Positions 5,764-7,899 of a DNA stretch of 7,899 nt are shown here, piece after piece. The position numbers and the translations under genes were made by a program. This DNA comes from Canicola haemoglobinophilus (GTDB taxonomy: Bacteria; Pseudomonadota; Gammaproteobacteria; Enterobacterales; Pasteurellaceae): the NCBI RefSeq assembly GCF_002015075.1, contig NZ_MUXZ01000067.1, forward strand, positions 1 through 7,899, read 5' to 3'. The first letter of the stretch is position 1. The number at the start of each line of letters is the position of its first letter. Below the pieces are notes generated by a model. It had not been told where the DNA came from. It worked only from the letters and a program-made list of their open reading frames with translations, and ran no database searches.

Positions 5764-6389
5764 ATGAGCAAACAAGTGATTAATGGCAAGACCTACTGGC
5801 AAGATGCAAAAGGAGGTTTAGTGCCTGACGAAATGATAAAGCAAATCGACAAAGAGCGAGATGCTTTAGTGCAAAAGTGGATTACTAAAGCCAAACAGCT
5901 ACATGAGCAGATGGTTGATTTTAAAGGCAGTATCTTGGTGATATCCAAGCCTTTGTTGAATTATCCGCTGAAAAATACGATGCCAAATTAGGTGGTGAAA
6001 AAGGCAATGTCACATTATTTAGCTTTGATGGCAAATACAAAATCCAACGAGCAATTAGCGAAACGTTGCAGTTTGATGAGCGTATACAGGCAGCTAAAAC
6101 GCTTATTGATGAATGTTTAGCAGAATGGTCGAAAGACTCTCGTCCTGAGCTTAAAACCATTATAGACAGAGCATTTAATGTCGATAAAGAAGGTAATCTA
6201 AACACAGGCAGAATCTTAGAGTTAAGACGAGTAGAAATCCAATACCCACGTTGGCTTAATGCGATGCAAGCCATTATTGAAAGCATACAAGTGGTTAGCT
6301 CTAAGTCTTATGTGCGTTTTTATGAGCGAGTGGGTGATAGTGACCAATATCAACCGATTAGCTTAGATATTGCAGGTGTTGCAAATTAA
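5764..6389 (+). pseudogene. DUF3164 family phage protein, broken by a single-base frameshift
   Basis: Two frames together encode a recognisable DUF3164 protein, common in early regions of Mu-like phages; its biochemical role is not established as far as I know. The first 54 residues (MSKQVINGKTYWQDAKG to VDFK) are read from 5764 to 5925. The remainder continues in the -1 frame from 5925: RQYLGDIQAFVELSAEKY, then LGGEKGNVTLFSFDGKYKIQRA, then DERIQAAKTLIDECLAEW, NTGRILELRR and SKSYVRFYERVGDSDQY to the TAA at 6389. Joined, this gives 208 aa, near the usual family length, and the FK-to-DI spacing of five residues is what the family shows. The simplest cause is loss of one A from an AAAA run at 5923-5925. 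As it stands the first frame ends at 5991 after 75 aa, the last 21 of them out of frame. The start has AAGGAG at 5752-5757. The ATG at 6066 is internal and not a separate gene start. Confidence 0.88.
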
Positions 6390-6399
6390 AGCCCTTTTC

Positions 6400-6430
6400 A
6401 ACGCTCTTTAAACCTGATTTAAGGGGCGTT
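6400..6430 (+). terminator. Strong hairpin after the DUF3164 gene, possible attenuator or terminator
   Basis: AACGCTCTTTAAA (6400-6412) pairs with TTTAAGGGGCGTT (6418-6430) over 13 bp, with two G-U pairs and a five-base loop, CCTGA. It starts ten bases after the DUF3164 stop. Only a broken T run follows (TTATAAAGTGTTTT), so termination may be partial. It lies in the only sizeable gap of the downstream operon and could reduce expression of the later small genes or protect the upstream mRNA. Confidence 0.55.
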
Positions 6431-6467
6431 TATAAAGTGTTTTAACCAACAATAAGGGAGGTAAATT

Positions 6468-6623
6468 ATGCCTAAATATTTAATTAGAGCTGAGTGTTTG
6501 GTGGAATTTTTAGTCGACGCAGAAAGCCTAGAAGTGGCTATGGCACTAGATTGTGATGCCTTAGATGCACAGCCAAAAGAAATTAATGAAGTGTATCACA
6601 TTTATGAGGGGGAAGAACGCTAA
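6468..6623 (+). CDS. 51-aa acidic hypothetical protein
   Basis: A short gene encoding 51 residues that begins MPKYLIRAECLVEFLVDAES and ends HIYEGEER. It is acidic, with Cys10 and Cys29, and looks like a small beta-alpha fold, but I recognise no family. It is supported by a strong ribosome binding site, AAGGGAGG (6454-6461), six bases before the ATG, and by its stop overlapping the next start (TAATG at 6621-6625), a typical sign of translational coupling in phage operons. Confidence 0.65.
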   Translation: MPKYLIRAECLVEFLVDAESLEVAMALDCDALDAQPKEINEVYHIYEGEER

Positions 6624-6808
6624 TGCTAAACCCTGAAGAAAAAAGAGCTATCAACGAAAACATAGCCTACTGCATAGAGCAGCTTGAAGAGGCACAAAAA
6701 TACTTACGGGATGGCGATATCAATGCATCCCATATTTTTGTAGCAAACAGCTTTAAAAGACTGCAAAACGTAAAATTAAAATTACAGATAGGGGGGAATC
6801 AAAAATGA
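6623..6808 (+). CDS. 61-aa helical hypothetical protein
   Basis: A small, probably all-helical protein (NPEEKRAINENIAYCIEQLEE, then an amphipathic helix around residues 34-55). No family is recognised. The ATG shares its A with the previous stop codon (TAATG), and GAGGGGGAAG at 6606-6615 supplies the ribosome binding site from within the upstream gene. Its own stop overlaps the next start (ATGA at 6805-6808). This places it in the middle of a three-gene, translationally coupled set. Confidence 0.65.
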   Translation: MLNPEEKRAINENIAYCIEQLEEAQKYLRDGDINASHIFVANSFKRLQNVKLKLQIGGNQK

Positions 6809-7038
6809 CTCTTAAAGAAGAACTAAAGCTAGTAATTAATGCTCATTTACCAAAGGCAGTATGGGGAGAGGTGGAAAGAGTTAAATATTACTTAACTTTC
6901 CCCTTTGCCACTAAATCCATTGATAAAAAAATGGCGATGAAGATTAAATCCTTGAAAGGTGTAAGTAAGTTTTATGCTCGCAGACGGAAAGATAAAATGG
7001 TGTTTGTATTTATATTTTCAAAGAGATTTTTTGATTGA
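6805..7038 (+). CDS. 77-aa basic hypothetical protein
   Basis: A small, strongly basic protein: after an N-terminal helix (LKEELKLVINAHLP) it has a hydrophobic strand (YYLTFPF), then KSIDKKMAMKIKSLKG, an ARRRKDK cluster and a hydrophobic end, MVFVFIFSKRFF. The charge suggests nucleic-acid binding, but no family is recognised. GGGGGGA at 6791-6797 lies upstream, and the ATG overlaps the previous TGA. There is a 14-bp gap to the DUF2786 gene. Confidence 0.6.
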   Translation: MTLKEELKLVINAHLPKAVWGEVERVKYYLTFPFATKSIDKKMAMKIKSLKGVSKFYARRRKDKMVFVFIFSKRFFD

Positions 7039-7052
7039 TTGGGGTGATATAG

Positions 7053-7751
7053 ATGAATAAAAGAGACCGATTACTTAGCAAAATTAAAAAATTGCTTGCT
7101 TTATCTAAATCAGCTAATCCACACGAAGCTGCTACAGCATTAAGACAGGCTCAAAAATTAATGCAAGAGCATCAAATACAGCAAAATGAGGTAGAAATTA
7201 CTGAAAAAGCAAATCCACAAAAATTTGCCCAAAAAGCACCACAATATATTCATAACCTATGCGGTGTGATTAATAAAGCATTTGGTGTGAGTTGTTATTT
7301 GCAAGGCGATGGTTACCCAATTAAAAGCCATGTAGTATTTTTTGGGCAAGATGAACGCTCTGAAATAGCCTCTTATTGCTTTGATGTGCTGTTTAGACAA
7401 TTAAATACTGCTCGTAAAGCCTTTAATACTGGACAAAGCAAGCGATTAAAGAGGAGTACATTGATTAGTCGTGCAGAAGCATTTTGCGAAGGTTGGGTAG
7501 ATGGGATTTATCAGTCTGTTAGAGAATTTGCACTAAACCTTACAGAACAAGAGAAAACGGCTTTAGCGAATTATCATCAAATCTTGCGTGAATAGCGAAA
7601 TTTTGCAGAAAGTAAAGTGCGTTCGGTGGGTGATACTTGCGAGAGAACGGGGGATAGTGCAATGTGGCAAGGCTATCAACAGGGTAAGAAAGTAAAGCTA
7701 AACCATGGTGTTAAAGGTAAAGAGCAAACAAAATTAACGATGAAATCATAG
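7053..7751 (+). pseudogene. DUF2786 phage protein interrupted by an in-frame amber codon
   Basis: The first 180 codons (7053-7592) encode a protein with an N-terminal DUF2786 helical domain at about residues 5-43 (LLSKIKKLLALSKSANPHEAATALRQAQKLMQEH), followed by the usual C-terminal part (VVFFGQDERSE near 94-103, and a helix with AEAFCEGWVDGIYQSV). The function of this widespread phage and prophage family is not established to my knowledge. TAG at 7593-7595 ends the frame, but the same frame then stays open for 51 more codons to a TAG at 7749-7751, including KVRSVGDTCERTGDSAMWQGYQQGKK, a G-x-x-x-G-containing tail like the ends of intact family members. I therefore read the TAG as a nonsense mutation in a 232-aa gene. 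The next gene's AGGAG (7750-7754) overlaps the second stop, as expected if that is the true end. GGGGTG at 7041-7046 precedes the ATG. Confidence 0.82.
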
Positions 7752-7763
7752 GAGAAAAAGAAA

Positions 7764-7899
7764 ATGAGTGAATTATTTGATGAACATAACCCAAAAATCT
7801 GTTTAGAAGTAATTTTTAAAAATAGTCATGAAATTTACGATGTAGTGATTGATGCTAATACAAAGGTATTAGGAGGAAAGTTGAGCCTCTCCCATAATT
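7764..7899 (+). CDS. Early phage protein, truncated by the window edge
   Basis: The frame is open from an ATG at 7764 to the window end, giving 45 residues beginning MSELFDEHNPKICLEVIF. AGGAG at 7750-7754 is well placed and overlaps the end of the DUF2786 gene. I recognise no family from this fragment, which is mostly strand-like (ICLEVIF, YDVVIDANTKVLGG). It continues the same operon. Confidence 0.55.
   Translation, partial: MSELFDEHNPKICLEVIFKNSHEIYDVVIDANTKVLGGKLSLSHN

Noticed and set aside
5919..5927. Programmed -1 ribosomal frameshift at TTTTAAAGG as the way to make DUF3164
   Set aside because: The zero-frame codons TTT AAA would re-pair poorly after a -1 slip, the family is normally a single frame, and I see no clear stimulatory structure nearby. 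A one-base deletion is simpler, though not excluded by sequence alone.
5921..6286. A 121-codon minus-strand frame opposite the DUF3164 gene
   Set aside because: It is antisense to clearly recognisable DUF3164 coding sequence and has no supported start signal.
6066..6389. A separate 107-aa gene starting at the ATG at 6066
   Set aside because: The same frame encodes conserved DUF3164 sequence upstream of that ATG (from 5925), so it is the 3' part of the broken gene.
1..7899. tRNA genes, CRISPR arrays or insertion sequences other than the prophage itself
   Set aside because: I found no cloverleaf-like segment, no regularly spaced repeat array of CRISPR type, and no second transposase.

Overview
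This window reads as the left (early) end of a Mu-like transposable prophage in an AT-rich gamma-proteobacterium, most probably a member of the Pasteurellaceae. In order it carries a divergent repressor, a Ner-type regulator, the transposase A and its ATPase partner B, then a string of small, tightly packed genes typical of the semi-essential early region of Mu relatives. One perfect 9-bp Haemophilus influenzae-type DNA uptake core (AAGTGCGGT on the minus strand, 5266-5274), with the expected A/T-rich extension, points to the Hin subclade of that family. This is an inference from a single site.

Layout. Positions 1-301 hold no convincing gene. They probably contain the junction between host and prophage left end, and they are full of small symmetric elements, including a perfect 16-bp inverted repeat around three AATGG repeats at a 10-bp period. 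A LexA/S24-type repressor (302-1009, minus) faces ner (1194-1457) across a 184-bp AT-rich control region. That region has repeated AACTTTAAAAA-type operators around a perfect-consensus IHF site, an arrangement like the Mu operator/enhancer. Ner is followed by A (1473-3407) and B (3841-4722). Between A and B, on the opposite strand, is a 120-aa gene with its own good promoter and ribosome binding site, convergent with A. Downstream of B the plus-strand operon continues with a 62-aa helix-turn-helix-like protein, a 105-aa unknown (GTG start), a small lipoprotein, an 89-aa unknown, a DUF3164 protein, three small unknowns, a DUF2786 protein, and a gene that runs off the window.

Two of the recognisable downstream genes look broken. 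The DUF3164 gene has a one-base frameshift at 5923-5927, and both halves are clearly preserved. The DUF2786 gene has an in-frame amber codon at 7593-7595, followed by 51 more open, family-like codons. Repressor, ner, A and B all look intact. Either the prophage is starting to decay in accessory functions, or these are recent changes or sequence errors.

How it would work together: the repressor keeps the early promoter shut in the lysogen and could be cleaved in an SOS response, since it has the Ser/Lys dyad and an Ala-Gly site. Ner then turns down both promoters. A, with B and probably IHF and the internal enhancer, carries out replicative transposition. The small genes are likely host-modifying or accessory. 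The most unusual elements are the antisense gene between A and B, the lipoprotein carrying an uptake sequence inside its signal peptide, and a pair of hairpins with the same hexaloop but covarying stems at 147-162 and 3429-3444.
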